From: Ordospora colligata OC4
Lineage: Eukaryota > Microsporidia > Ordosporidae
Assembly: GCF_000803265.1 (NCBI RefSeq)
Contig: NW_014575404.1
Span: forward strand, 62,001 to 126,000
Direction: 5' to 3'
DNA length: 64,000 nt
The notes below the pieces were generated by a model. That model was not told the DNA's origin and ran no database searches. It saw only the letters and a list, made by a program, of their open reading frames with translations. The first letter of the stretch is position 1. Every line of letters begins with the position of its first letter. A program made the translations under genes and the position numbers. Of this stretch, positions 1 to 9,120 are shown piece by piece.

Positions 1-1521
1 TCTTGTTCTTTCTCTAGGCTTACGCTTTGCAATACCATCACACTTCACTATCATCTGTGCTACCTCAGATGCAGCCATTATGATTCTCTTCTTAATCCGA
101 AAGCTGTCAATTATACCAATCTCTTTCATGCAGCAAACACTCCCATCTTTCACATTAACGCCATAGCTTGAGTTTCCCGAGTTATGCTCAGCTCTTAGAC
201 TCGCCTTCGTCTCTTCTCCATCATGTCCTCCATTTTCAGAAAGTATCTTTGGAATCTGTTGCAGAGCATTCGAGAACGAAATGATTGCATCGCTTTCAGC
301 GCCTGCTACCTCCATGGCATACTTGTTCAGTCCAACCGCCATTGACATCTCACTGGCTCCTCCCCCATACACAGCTCTTGGATTTTCGTTAATCTTCATC
401 AACACACATAATGCATCGTGTATACTTCTTTCTGCCTCATCCAGCATCTCCTTCGATGATCCAAACAGGACTATTGTACTTGCTCCATTACTCACTCCTT
501 CAAACCTTACTGCCCGTTCTCCCCCAATCTCCACATTCTTGACACTTTTACATGTTCCGTAGCACGACTCATCCATCGACTCAAATGTGCTCAATATCTT
601 TCCTCCAAGCACATTGCTCAATCTCTCCACTCCATCAAAGTCCGCATGCTCTATTGGCTGTATTCCCTTCATTCTCAGTAGTTGATCCGGATAGTCGTAT
701 ATCAATTGCCTGTTGATAAACACATCCGCCTTGCTCCTCGATATCCTATCAACCTTATCTCTAATCTTTGCCTTCTCTGCATTCTCCAGCTCCTCCAGTT
801 CGCTCACAGAGCTCACGTTAATCTTTGCACCAAAAACCTTGATCTTATCATGATCCATGCTTGTGTTTGCAATCAAAATCCGAGGATTGCTCACCTCTTC
901 TACCATTACATCCTTCTTCAGAATAAATCCATCATCAAGATATGAATCCTCAAGCTTCCCTGCACATTTGATAATCTGAATCAGTCCCAGATCGTTCCTT
1001 CCCTCAAGTCTCTCAACGGCATTCACACACATGCTACAAAACTTCTCAATGTCGTACTTCACAACCTTAGAACACAACGTGGTCCAAACAATTTTCATCA
1101 AGTCATCCCTTGTTGGTTCAAAACTCATTCCCTGTAATATGTTTTCACACTTCTCCTGTGCCATTCGGTATCCTCGAAGAATTCGTGTGGGATGCACACT
1201 CAACTTACTTGCCTCTTTAACAAGCAAACTTGCAAGAATTGCCACTGATGTTGTTCCATCTCCCTCCTCCCAGTCTTGTCCAACACTACAATCAACCAAT
1301 ATTCTTGCAGATGCACTGTCAATCATAAGATTCTTCAGAATAAAAGCTCCATCATTTGTAACACTTACATTCTGCCCCTTCAGCATTTTCAGCATCCCCT
1401 TTGGCCCAAGGGTTGTTTTCAGGATCTCTGCTATCATGTCTGTTCCTGCAAGAATCGTTCGTTTGGCATCGTCGCCTTTTTCTTCAGTAGCCCCAAGGTC
1501 AATATGGCTGAAGATGCTCAT
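1..1521 (-). CDS. CCT2: T-complex chaperonin subunit beta (CCT2), 3' end outside window
   Basis: This is one of eight subunits of the cytosolic CCT/TRiC chaperonin ring, which folds actin and tubulin by ATP hydrolysis. The visible 507 residues carry the group II chaperonin signatures: TLGPKG at about residues 37-42, TNDGA at 55-59 and GDGTT at 87-91, all contributing to the nucleotide pocket, and a late GGG-x-x-E segment. The sequence tracks CCT2 rather than other subunits through stretches such as SYLDDGF, FINRQLIY and EHADFDGVERL. The frame is still open at base 1, so roughly the last 20 residues are missing. The ATG at 1521 is chosen because CCCC lies 2 bases upstream and an AATTTTT run lies just before that. 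The gene is divergent from the nucleoporin gene, with 33 bp between starts. Confidence 0.95.
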   Translation of the reverse strand, partial: MSIFSHIDLGATEEKGDDAKRTILAGTDMIAEILKTTLGPKGMLKMLKGQNVSVTNDGAFILKNLMIDSASARILVDCSVGQDWEEGDGTTSVAILASLLVKEASKLSVHPTRILRGYRMAQEKCENILQGMSFEPTRDDLMKIVWTTLCSKVVKYDIEKFCSMCVNAVERLEGRNDLGLIQIIKCAGKLEDSYLDDGFILKKDVMVEEVSNPRILIANTSMDHDKIKVFGAKINVSSVSELEELENAEKAKIRDKVDRISRSKADVFINRQLIYDYPDQLLRMKGIQPIEHADFDGVERLSNVLGGKILSTFESMDESCYGTCKSVKNVEIGGERAVRFEGVSNGASTIVLFGSSKEMLDEAERSIHDALCVLMKINENPRAVYGGGASEMSMAVGLNKYAMEVAGAESDAIISFSNALQQIPKILSENGGHDGEETKASLRAEHNSGNSSYGVNVKDGSVCCMKEIGIIDSFRIKKRIIMAASEVAQMIVKCDGIAKRKPRERTR

Positions 1522-1554
1522 GTGGGGTGAAATTTTTGCCGTACTTGTAAGCCC

Positions 1555-3366
1555 ATGGACAACGAATGCCTGAATGCTCCTCTTGTGATAAAACCCACAA
1601 GGATATACAGCTACACACAGTTGATAGCATGTCTGAAAAAGAAGCAACAAAAGCTTGCCAAGTACAAAGTAACGGCAGAACCCACTGCGTTCAGGAATGT
1701 TTTAAAGCCTAAACAACAACAATTTGATGTGAATGATGTTGTAAATGGAGTTTTGCATGAAAAGTTAAAATTGAAGCAAAAGGAGCATGAAAAAATGGCC
1801 ACAAAAGCATTTATAAAGGATGTTGAACGACGCATTAATCAGATAAAAAAGGAAAACGACCTTTTTGTGGTTGGGCAAGGCAAGATTGCAGGAAAAGTAG
1901 GTGACTTGGAGCTAGTGTTTGATAAGGATCCTGCAGATGCTGATGAACAACTTTCCCATGGAATTACCGGTAAAGACAGGTACTTTGAGGATCCAATGCT
2001 TTTTGACATACACATGTTTTTGAGAAGGCTTAAAACCTCTGAGAATTTTGAGCAGGAAATCCAATTCCTTGGAGATGAGTATCTGAGATATGTCGACAGG
2101 TTTTTGAGGGAGAATGCAGATAAAGTCTCAAGCCCATTAAAAGATGTAGAGGAGAAGATATGCACATTTGTAAAGCTTAGATATGGGAAGGAGGAATATA
2201 AACTTGAGGTATATGAAGGAAGATATGTGTTTGCAGAGCTTTACACATTGTTTAGATGTGGGCTTACTGATAGTGTAAAAAGACTTCTGGAGCGTTTCTC
2301 TGTGTTTTTTGAACATATTTCACACCGCTTCAAGACAAGCTTTAGTGGATGGCTTGTTACCAAGATGAAGCCCAGTGTTACTGTGAAGATTGGAAGTGGG
2401 GATGATCTTTTCAAGGCGTTTCTACTAGGAATGATGGATGGAAGCAATCGAGGGGTTGATGCAAGCGTGATTGGAAGCGTTGAAGATTTTGTGTGGATGC
2501 ACCTGATATCGATTAATGAGCTTGGAGGAGTCAAGGAGGTTCTAGGGTTATTTAAGAATTATCAAAATCCAAAAGGATTGCTACTTGCATGTGTGATGCT
2601 CAAGGATTATGACAAGGCAATGGAGCTAGTGTTCCGTGGAGACTTTGCAGTGGTGCCGTCTTATTTTCTGATGAAGACGTTATGTAGCAGATGTAACAAC
2701 AAGATGGTGTTTGTTGACTTTGTGTTCCTGGCAGCATCGAGATTTTCTTCAACGCGAAGGAAAGTAGAGCTACTGAGTTCACTGAAGCATGTAGTTGATG
2801 GATACTACGAAGTTGTTCCTGAGATGATAGTGAAGATGGACATGTATGATGTTCTTGGGATGGATGATGGAGCATGCCTGTATTTGGACAAGAAGATCAA
2901 TCAGAGGGTTGTTGAGATTCTAAAGGCAAAGAATGAGAAGAAGAAGCTCATAAAGCTGTACTACCTGATTGATGATGAAGCGATGGTGGTTGATCTTATT
3001 AACGAGATCATAGTGGAAGCGATTCTTGCAGATGGGGATATTGACACGTATTTTGAGATAATTGAATACTATGAGAAAAGGGAAAGCACTAGGCAAATTG
3101 GAATGATGAGGGGATTGAAGAGCTTCTATATTTTCAAAAGAAATCCAAGTATGCTGACGTTGAGATCGACGCCATTGATTAGCATGGATGTAGATATTAA
3201 GGAACTCAGATATGTAGTTGAGAAGGTGTTTAAGCTTGCATGTGATGTGGTTGAAAATACAGGGGATGGGGAGATGGCAAGGATGTTATTCAGGTTATGC
3301 GGAATTCTTGGACTTGGAGAAGAGATGTCTGGATATGCCAACAGACACCTGATATTGTTAATATGA
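1555..3366 (+). CDS. Nucleoporin of the NIC96/NUP93 family (probable)
   Basis: The 603-residue protein has a basic, coiled-coil N-terminal part (residues about 25-100) followed by an all-helical region with no membrane segment. Nic96/Nup93 links the inner ring of the nuclear pore, using an N-terminal coiled coil and a long alpha-solenoid. The best family resemblance is around residues 215-240 (a FAELYTLFRCGL segment, like the 'YCLRCG' stretch of Nup93) and 320-360. It is shorter than yeast Nic96 (about 840), as expected for a reduced genome. The ATG at 1555 is immediately preceded by CCC. The family call rests on pattern resemblance only, so another helical scaffold protein cannot be excluded. 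Confidence 0.65.
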   Translation: MDNECLNAPLVIKPTRIYSYTQLIACLKKKQQKLAKYKVTAEPTAFRNVLKPKQQQFDVNDVVNGVLHEKLKLKQKEHEKMATKAFIKDVERRINQIKKENDLFVVGQGKIAGKVGDLELVFDKDPADADEQLSHGITGKDRYFEDPMLFDIHMFLRRLKTSENFEQEIQFLGDEYLRYVDRFLRENADKVSSPLKDVEEKICTFVKLRYGKEEYKLEVYEGRYVFAELYTLFRCGLTDSVKRLLERFSVFFEHISHRFKTSFSGWLVTKMKPSVTVKIGSGDDLFKAFLLGMMDGSNRGVDASVIGSVEDFVWMHLISINELGGVKEVLGLFKNYQNPKGLLLACVMLKDYDKAMELVFRGDFAVVPSYFLMKTLCSRCNNKMVFVDFVFLAASRFSSTRRKVELLSSLKHVVDGYYEVVPEMIVKMDMYDVLGMDDGACLYLDKKINQRVVEILKAKNEKKKLIKLYYLIDDEAMVVDLINEIIVEAILADGDIDTYFEIIEYYEKRESTRQIGMMRGLKSFYIFKRNPSMLTLRSTPLISMDVDIKELRYVVEKVFKLACDVVENTGDGEMARMLFRLCGILGLGEEMSGYANRHLILLI

Positions 3367-3455
3367 TTGCTAGAGGTGTTTAATAAATATGGTTTGGTTA
3401 ATCGAATTTTTGAGAATGGCGAAGAGATGTGAAATATGATGGGAATGTGGCCCTG

Positions 3456-4478
3456 ATGCGATTGAATTCGGCAGAGTATCCTATTGAGAAAAGAATAGTT
3501 GTTGCAAAGGAAGATGGAGTGTGCTACAGCACTGAGAAAAACAGCCTAGCAGAGGTGTGGGACAGATTGATGGAGTACTACAGCGCGAAGGTACGTTGTG
3601 AGCAGAAATGCCAGGCTGATGAGGATGAACTGCTTAGGATGTTGAGTAATTCCAGAATTGAAGCGGAGACTGGTGCAGCTGTGTATGAACTGATTGAAAA
3701 GGATGTATTGTCGGTGCATAAAGTCAAGAGCAGGAGTGAGAATGCATGTGAATTTAAGCAAGTGATATTGGAGTCATGCATGAATATCATAAGGAAAGGG
3801 ATTGAGTGTTTAAAGAATGCAATAAAAAGAGAAGAAGTGATTTGGCAGAAGGCTGAAAACACTGGTTTGCCATTGAGATTGATAGATGGAGAAGTTAGGA
3901 TGTATGTCAATGAATTGGATTACATTGTGCTGGATAACGAAGGATCATATGTGTATCCACAAGAGTGGAAACCTAAAGGACTGAGATGTACAGTAGTGTA
4001 TATGGAGATGCGACTAGAGTGCTGGATGCCACCTAAGGGAGATGATGATGTTGAGATGGTTAAGGAATACTTTATGGAGCAGTCGATGGAACAGAATATG
4101 CATAAAAATGGAATTGAGATTGAAGTATGTGCTGATAAATACGAAGAATGCGCAAGGAGTGATGAAATATGCAAGTATGTGATTGAGGAGTTGAGAGAAG
4201 GGAGGAAGATGCAAAGTGTGTTTGGAGATGTAGTGGTTTATCTTTCAAGGATGTTGGTTGATGTTATAGTTAGTAGAAATTCTTGTTGCAGTGTGCTGAG
4301 ATACAGTGGGGAGAACCTTGAAGATGGATTGCCGGAGGTGTTTTTTGTGGTATCTGGAAATGAAGTGATTAGAGTAGAGAGGAACATGGAAGGATTTGAG
4401 ATTTTTGTGAATGAAATGCCGGTGAGGTTTTTTATGTGTAGCAGTAATGAACCTATTTTTGCTGATATTAATGTGTGA
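3456..4478 (+). CDS. Unknown protein, possibly Mediator MED17-like
   Basis: This is a 340-residue soluble, acidic, mostly helical protein with no signal peptide or membrane segment. The open frame begins at a GTG at 3429, but the first ATG (3456) sits 2 bases after CCC, the usual start context here, so that is taken as the start. A segment near residues 118-150 (IIRKGIECL, then a Trp-containing helix) recalls the Mediator MED17 pattern 'LRKGAE...FW...LR'. That resemblance is weak and the function should be treated as unknown. The gene lies 89 bp after the nucleoporin gene on the same strand. Confidence 0.6.
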   Translation: MRLNSAEYPIEKRIVVAKEDGVCYSTEKNSLAEVWDRLMEYYSAKVRCEQKCQADEDELLRMLSNSRIEAETGAAVYELIEKDVLSVHKVKSRSENACEFKQVILESCMNIIRKGIECLKNAIKREEVIWQKAENTGLPLRLIDGEVRMYVNELDYIVLDNEGSYVYPQEWKPKGLRCTVVYMEMRLECWMPPKGDDDVEMVKEYFMEQSMEQNMHKNGIEIEVCADKYEECARSDEICKYVIEELREGRKMQSVFGDVVVYLSRMLVDVIVSRNSCCSVLRYSGENLEDGLPEVFFVVSGNEVIRVERNMEGFEIFVNEMPVRFFMCSSNEPIFADINV

Positions 4479-4593
4479 ATGGATGAATGTGCCTGCATAA
4501 ATGTATTTGTATGAACGTAATTATATGAATGTATTTGTATAGATTTATTTGAACAAAGTTGAGTGATAGTTTTAGAATTCTAAGAGACCCAGG

Positions 4594-5130
4594 ATGATAA
4601 GATGCACATACACATCTCAGAAGCACAAGAAGCAAAAGCTATGGCTCGATGGATTTGTAAGTTTGAAAGGAAAGAAAGTCAGCTTGTATGACTCTGAGAA
4701 GAAGGTTATAGAAAGTTCGTTTGTGCTTTCTGTTGAAAACGACATGGAAATGCAGAAATATCTTGTTTATGTTGATTCTTTTGAAGACTTAGAGAACGAA
4801 TGTATAGAGCCAGATGACAAGGAAAGTAAATCGTATGATAAGATTGGTAGATACAACAACTCTTATAATGCAGATGATAAATACAGCAACTCTTCCAATA
4901 CAATCGATAAATACAGTAATGTTACAAGCATCAAAGATAAACAGAATGACATATCTATGAATGAAGATGACCACAATATGAATAAGAATATTATACACAG
5001 CAACCTAAATAAAACTTCAAGTGGAATAGAAGCACAGGAACCCACAGATTTGAGCAGAAATGAAGAGCATGGATGTGTATCTAAAGGAAGATCATCAAGT
5101 GAAATAATTGATTTATTCAGAAGGTTATAA
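4594..5130 (+). CDS. ZGRF1/Mte1-type (DUF2439) domain protein
   Basis: The 178-residue protein starts with the small beta domain of the ZGRF1/Mte1/Dbl2 family: YTSQKHKKQKLWLDG followed by a KKVSLYDSEKKVIESSF segment (residues about 6-65). In yeast and human these proteins act with FANCM-type helicases (Mph1) at D-loops and stalled forks. The middle (residues about 80-125) is low complexity, with near-repeats of D-K-Y-S-N. The C-terminus ends in a short SSSEIIDLFRRL motif, resembling the C-terminal motif of Mte1 relatives. No helicase domain is present, as in yeast Mte1. The start is supported by CCC 4 bases upstream. The gene converges on NOC2 with an 18 bp gap. Confidence 0.72.
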   Translation: MIRCTYTSQKHKKQKLWLDGFVSLKGKKVSLYDSEKKVIESSFVLSVENDMEMQKYLVYVDSFEDLENECIEPDDKESKSYDKIGRYNNSYNADDKYSNSSNTIDKYSNVTSIKDKQNDISMNEDDHNMNKNIIHSNLNKTSSGIEAQEPTDLSRNEEHGCVSKGRSSSEIIDLFRRL

Positions 5131-5148
5131 AATTGTACTTTATCGGCT

Positions 5149-5907
5149 TTACTGTAGTGTTCTTTCAACAGTGCTTTCAAACAATGCAATGGCTTTTCCA
5201 TCGATTCCGTTCAGTTTAAGCTTACTTCTCTTCTCAATGACATGATCTCTTTGCTTTGCAATACAGGCAATTATGTTTTCAATCATTTCTCTGTATATGC
5301 CAATCTTTAGCTTCTTTAGCTCATTGATGACTAGAGCAGAAAGCTCAGGAAACCCAATGTTCTTTGAGAATGTGGACAAATGCATGATGATGAGCGAATT
5401 TACCTCTGTTATCACAAACATCTGATGCTCTTCGCTCTTCGTTCTCTCTTGATTCGGCTTGATTGAATCGTAATCTACTTTCTTGTTAGATGCAACAATA
5501 TTCCGTGAGGATATTGCATCTTTTAGTATCCTTATCAGATAGAACGAGATAGGCGTGTAGAACCTTGATGATACAATCAGCTTAATGATTCTTAAGCAGA
5601 ATATAGAGTACTGGTATTCTTTGTACTTTTCAAGTATTTTTGTTATGACCTTCATGTACGTCCTAAATTCGGAATGCTTGCGGGCACACTTTCCAAGCAC
5701 CTCAATGATGAAAATGATTCTTGTAAGATCAGCATCGCTTGCATCTATGTACTTCTCAAGATATGCGATTTCTCCCTCGACATTTATTGGATTAAGAACA
5801 TATTTGCTGATGTCATCTGGAAGAGATATTGGCTGACTGATGTATAACTTTGCAAGATAGCTTTCTGTGCATGCTCTTGCATCATTCGTCTTTACTTTAT
5901 TCAACAT
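5149..5907 (-). CDS. NOC2: Nucleolar complex protein NOC2
   Basis: NOC2 partners NOC1 or NOC3 in pre-60S ribosome maturation and export. The 252-residue protein matches the conserved C-terminal part of the Noc2 family: a PISFYLIRILKD-like segment (about residues 120-132), then FPELSALVINELKKL and a closing helix that contains IEKRSKLKL. Yeast Noc2 is about 710 residues, so only the conserved core is kept. The ATG at 5907 follows CCCCAGG directly. It belongs to the ribosome-biogenesis set in this window with KRR1, UTP23 and DIM1. Confidence 0.8.
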   Translation of the reverse strand: MLNKVKTNDARACTESYLAKLYISQPISLPDDISKYVLNPINVEGEIAYLEKYIDASDADLTRIIFIIEVLGKCARKHSEFRTYMKVITKILEKYKEYQYSIFCLRIIKLIVSSRFYTPISFYLIRILKDAISSRNIVASNKKVDYDSIKPNQERTKSEEHQMFVITEVNSLIIMHLSTFSKNIGFPELSALVINELKKLKIGIYREMIENIIACIAKQRDHVIEKRSKLKLNGIDGKAIALFESTVERTLQ

Positions 5908-5994
5908 CCTGGGGCTTGAAAGCTTGGCAAAAACATATTTGTAACTGATTTGGCATGAAAGAGAGTATCGAATGGAATTTTCAGAATCTTTTAT

Positions 5995-7470
5995 TTAGAA
6001 ATAAAAATACGTTGTTCTTGTGTTTCCTCTTCGTCCGCCATTTGGAGAAAACTCAAAAAACTCAAAATTACCGAAACCTTTCTTAAAAAACTCATTAAAT
6101 ATGTCTTCTCCAAAATGCCCGGATCCGTTAAGTCGTTGAGGGTTGTCAGGGTCTATCCCTCTATCATACATCTCGCGTTTTTCCTTATTGGTAAGAACCC
6201 CAAGTGCCTTGTTGATTACCTTGTGTGTATCTTCCCATTTCTTCTTTTCTGCCTCGCCCTTATTCTTCATTCCATTAACAACCATCTTTTTGTATGCTCT
6301 TTTGATCTCTACATCTGTTGTCTTTGGTCCAGGATTAAGCCCCAATGCTTTGTAGTATCCCAAAATATCGTTCTGATTCCCTTGAGACATATGTCTGCTT
6401 CTTTGCCTTTCTCTTTGCGATCTTTCTCTTTCTTTCTTTGCCTTTGCATCTTCTATCTTACTCTTTATTGATGCAACCTTTCTCATTGCTTCTCGTTTCA
6501 TGGGTCCATACTTGAATGTATGTGAACGGCATATCGCTTCTGCTTGGTCGATGTTCCCTTCAAGCGCTTGTGAAATCACGTACAAATACATTACTTCATC
6601 ATCTCCTCTCTTCTTCTGCAATGTTTCGATCCTTGCAGATAATGGCTTTAGAGATATTCCTACGGGTTTACCTTTACTTACATCGAACTCTCCTGATACA
6701 AAGTTGATAAAATCGTCCTCAATTCCATTTTTGCACATTCCAAATAACACATCCAGCTTTAATTGCATAAATATGCTTGGAAAGAAATTAATTGAAAATT
6801 CTGCTTCTTCAATACGTTTCAGCAATTCTTTCATCTGTACATATGTGACCTTGCTTGTCATATTGCCGTCAATTATTCTTGTATATTCATCAAACAAACG
6901 TTCAATCTTCCTCGACATGTCTGCATTTCCTATTTCGCGCATCATGTGTATTCCTGCTGCTGGCATCCGAGTCAAGAAAAACAACTGCATTTGCAAACTC
7001 TTCAGCTCAACATCCTCTGGAAATAGAACACTCGCCTTCTTAACAAACTTCCTAACCTCCTGAAACTTCTCTTCAATGAGACACATCTTGATGTATGCCT
7101 TCAGAACATCTATGCTATATGGTGCTTCATTTATCAGTGAGGCGATCAGTTTTACATTGTTGCTGTTCAATATAGATTGATTTCTTTCTGCCTTGACAAC
7201 GTCCGTAAGCATTTTACTATTTTGCCCATATCTACTAACCACGGTCTTGTAGTCTCCACTCTGCATCAAAAGATCCACGTGCTTCTTTTCAAGCACATCA
7301 TTTCCTCCAAACTCACTCATCAGTTCATCAAACATCACTTTTGCTTCAGAAACCTTTCCACTCCTGACTGCATTTTCTATCTTACTTACCTCCACTCCTA
7401 AGTCGCGTATTGCTGCAACTAAGCCAAAAACTAGAGCAACCATTGCTTTTTGCATCACCAGCCATCCCAT
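5995..7470 (-). CDS. ER TPR protein with C-terminal J-like domain (DNAJC3/P58IPK type), HPD motif lost
   Basis: The 491-residue protein has a hydrophobic N-terminal signal (residues about 4-22), helical TPR-like repeats to about residue 330, a basic linker (about 335-360) and a J-like domain at about 370-440. It ends in an aromatic tail after a Gly/Phe-rich stretch. Domain order and ending match DNAJC3/P58IPK, an ER-lumen co-chaperone of BiP. The J domain has the expected helix II (RAYKKM) and helix IV (LGVLTNKEKREMYDRG), but the loop that should hold His-Pro-Asp reads NGMKNKG (about residues 399-405). HPD is needed to stimulate Hsp70, so this is either a J-like protein with another role or a diverged one. 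The ATG at 7470 gives the clean signal peptide. Confidence 0.8.
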   Translation of the reverse strand: MGWLVMQKAMVALVFGLVAAIRDLGVEVSKIENAVRSGKVSEAKVMFDELMSEFGGNDVLEKKHVDLLMQSGDYKTVVSRYGQNSKMLTDVVKAERNQSILNSNNVKLIASLINEAPYSIDVLKAYIKMCLIEEKFQEVRKFVKKASVLFPEDVELKSLQMQLFFLTRMPAAGIHMMREIGNADMSRKIERLFDEYTRIIDGNMTSKVTYVQMKELLKRIEEAEFSINFFPSIFMQLKLDVLFGMCKNGIEDDFINFVSGEFDVSKGKPVGISLKPLSARIETLQKKRGDDEVMYLYVISQALEGNIDQAEAICRSHTFKYGPMKREAMRKVASIKSKIEDAKAKKERERSQRERQRSRHMSQGNQNDILGYYKALGLNPGPKTTDVEIKRAYKKMVVNGMKNKGEAEKKKWEDTHKVINKALGVLTNKEKREMYDRGIDPDNPQRLNGSGHFGEDIFNEFFKKGFGNFEFFEFSPNGGRRGNTRTTYFYF

Positions 7471-7508
7471 CTACCGTCTAAACAAAAAAAGTTTTTGTTC
7501 ATTTTAAC

Positions 7509-7521
7509 ACGACTCGGTCGT
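7509..7521. repeat. Short inverted repeats in the gap upstream of the J-like gene
   Basis: The 70 bp gap between the J-like gene start and the 59-residue gene stop holds two small inverted repeats. One is AACAAAAA/TTTTTGTT with a 3-base spacer at 7481-7499. The other is ACGAC-TCG-GTCGT at 7509-7521. They could form hairpins in the transcript of the small upstream gene and help 3'-end formation, but that is inference. Confidence 0.4.
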
Positions 7522-7540
7522 CACTGCCATAATGTACCAA

Positions 7541-7720
7541 TCATATTTTATCGTTCTCAGATAGGTTACTTGATGTATCAAGCTCAAGACGGTTCTTTAT
7601 CCACTTCTTCATTGCCCTGTATGTGTGTATCATAAGTAGAACCACACAGAGTATTGCCAAGTACTTCCCAAGCTTTGGAAGAAGATTCTCATCGACTTGT
7701 TTGTTTGGAAGCAAGCTCAT
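7541..7720 (-). CDS. Small single-pass membrane protein, 59 residues
   Basis: An intact 59-codon frame lies on the minus strand between the J-like gene and a repeat-rich gap. The product has a polar start of about 19 residues, one hydrophobic segment (about residues 19-31, YLAILCVVLLMIH) followed by a basic flank (RAMKKWIKNR) and an acidic polar tail. This is a plausible membrane anchor with a cytosolic C-terminus. I do not recognise the family. Codon use resembles the neighbours and the antisense frames are not open, which supports a real gene. An out-of-frame ATG at 7733, followed at once by a stop, lies 13 bases upstream. Confidence 0.55.
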   Translation of the reverse strand: MSLLPNKQVDENLLPKLGKYLAILCVVLLMIHTYRAMKKWIKNRLELDTSSNLSENDKI

Positions 7721-8054
7721 TTGTTTACCTCATGTGCCTGTGGTATATGCTTTGAAACACGCATTACTACTCACTGACTGATATTGATTACTATGCATTA
7801 CTACGCATTAACTCATTGTCTCATACTGATTAGCTGTACATCTACTGCATATCCATTAGCTACACATTACTATCAACTATTCATTCATCATTCATTACTA
7901 CACATTAAATAAGAATCTATTGCATACTGATAACTTCATAAATTATGCATCAACTACATACCATTATTACACATCAACTGTATACGCTTTACATCACTCA
8001 TTATTGCTCATTTCTATCATATCAGGCACAAAGTATACAAAAAAATTACCCCCA
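7721..8054. repeat. AT-rich intergenic region with degenerate short repeats
   Basis: These 334 bases hold no gene I can support. They are made largely of degenerate copies of words like CATTACTA, ACACATTA and TGCATTA, typical of slippage-grown intergenic DNA. The last 15 bases (AAAAAAATTACCCCC) are the start signal of the uS14 gene. Confidence 0.6.
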
Positions 8055-8288
8055 ATGCCTGCAATCAACACTTTAACGCCCGAATCAATTGGATCAGTGA
8101 GGTTCGACATTCCAGTCAAGAAGCCACAGGCAAAGGGAAACTACTCACACGTAGCTATGGGAAAAGGAAAAGGCTCCAGGAGCTGTGTGGCGTGTTTCAC
8201 CTACCGTGGGATAATTAGAAGTCTGGGTCTCTGCAGAAGGTGCTTCAAAGAATATGCAAAAGATTTGGGATTTGCAATTTATGATTAG
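8055..8288 (+). CDS. RPS29: 40S ribosomal protein uS14 (S29)
   Basis: uS14 sits in the head of the 40S subunit and binds zinc. The 77-residue product contains the family core: GKGSRSCVAC (Cys44 and Cys47), LGLCRRC (Cys60 and Cys63) and an ending of YAKDLGFAIYD. The four cysteines form the zinc site. Typical eukaryotic S29 is 56 residues; here about 25 extra residues precede the core. The ATG at 8055 is preceded by AAAAAAATTACCCCC, the combined AT-run plus CCC context seen at the other ribosomal protein genes in this window, so the long form is preferred over an internal ATG at residue 35. Confidence 0.92.
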   Translation: MPAINTLTPESIGSVRFDIPVKKPQAKGNYSHVAMGKGKGSRSCVACFTYRGIIRSLGLCRRCFKEYAKDLGFAIYD

Positions 8289-8327
8289 GATATTAAAACC
8301 GCTTTATTCTGTTTGCTTTGTCTGTAA

Positions 8328-9101
8328 CTAAATGTTTTTGGGTTTTGTTGCAGTCTTTCTCTTGGCAACCTTGACCTTGGGATGTGCATTTTGTACGCTC
8401 GATGATGGGCTGCTCAGGGATGCTGATGACTTTTTCTGGCGATTGCTCACTGTAAACGACACAAGTGTCTGCATGAGTGGACCAACAGAGATAAGAGCAA
8501 CCATAACCATCATTGTGTAATTTGGAAGGCGATAGAGACGCCCAACACCAAGCCCTGCAATCAAGAAAAATGTCTCACCCATCTTATCACCTGAAATCCT
8601 CATTTTCTTATTGAATAGCATCTTTTGAATCAAAGCCACAGATATTTCTATTGCAAGCAGCCAGCCAACAACAAGATGGAACGGATGCTTATTGTTCTTC
8701 AATCCAACATACATCAAGCCTCTGCCTATAACTGGGAAAATCGCGGTTGCTGGCTTCAGAATCCTCATTCTAGAAAACATAGAGAATATTGCAACTCCAA
8801 TGAAATATGACACAAGTCCCATTCGTGTTATCTTTGCCTCCTTGTAAACAATGTTTGCACATAAGCCCGGTCCAAAAAACATAAGAAGCCCAGGAAGCAG
8901 CATGTCCGACAGATTTGCATCAATTCCATTTTCACACAGAGCATATGATGAGCTTATTGCACAGCCAACTGTTACAATTGGTCTCAGTCTTGCAATGTTA
9001 TGCAAAAAAGTCCTTGCTAGTGCGTCCATAAAGGGTTGTTTACTACAAACAAAATCATCATATGTTCCAATCAAACCTGAAACCATAACAATACAAAACA
9101 T
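8328..9101 (-). CDS. Multi-pass membrane protein of unknown function
   Basis: The 257-residue protein has about five or six hydrophobic segments between residues 40 and 215, and a Ser/Lys-rich cytosolic-looking tail (last 40 residues, many Lys and Arg). The Gly/Pro pattern around LLPGLLMFFGPGL suggests a channel or transporter-like bundle. I cannot assign a family. The start ATG at 9101 lies only 19 bp after the uS7 stop on the same strand, and no CCC motif is present there; a second Met at residue 6 is possible. Confidence 0.7.
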   Translation of the reverse strand: MFCIVMVSGLIGTYDDFVCSKQPFMDALARTFLHNIARLRPIVTVGCAISSSYALCENGIDANLSDMLLPGLLMFFGPGLCANIVYKEAKITRMGLVSYFIGVAIFSMFSRMRILKPATAIFPVIGRGLMYVGLKNNKHPFHLVVGWLLAIEISVALIQKMLFNKKMRISGDKMGETFFLIAGLGVGRLYRLPNYTMMVMVALISVGPLMQTLVSFTVSNRQKKSSASLSSPSSSVQNAHPKVKVAKRKTATKPKNI

Positions 9102-9120
9102 CTCAAATAAAATAAACGAT

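Noticed and set aside
1031..1573. 180-codon plus-strand open frame
   Set aside because: It is fully antisense to CCT2, whose protein matches its family across the same bases. It is a composition shadow.
8328..9101. TRIC-type cation channel for the 257-residue membrane protein
   Set aside because: Size and segment count fit, but the conserved TRIC Gly-rich and KEE-like motifs are not visible.
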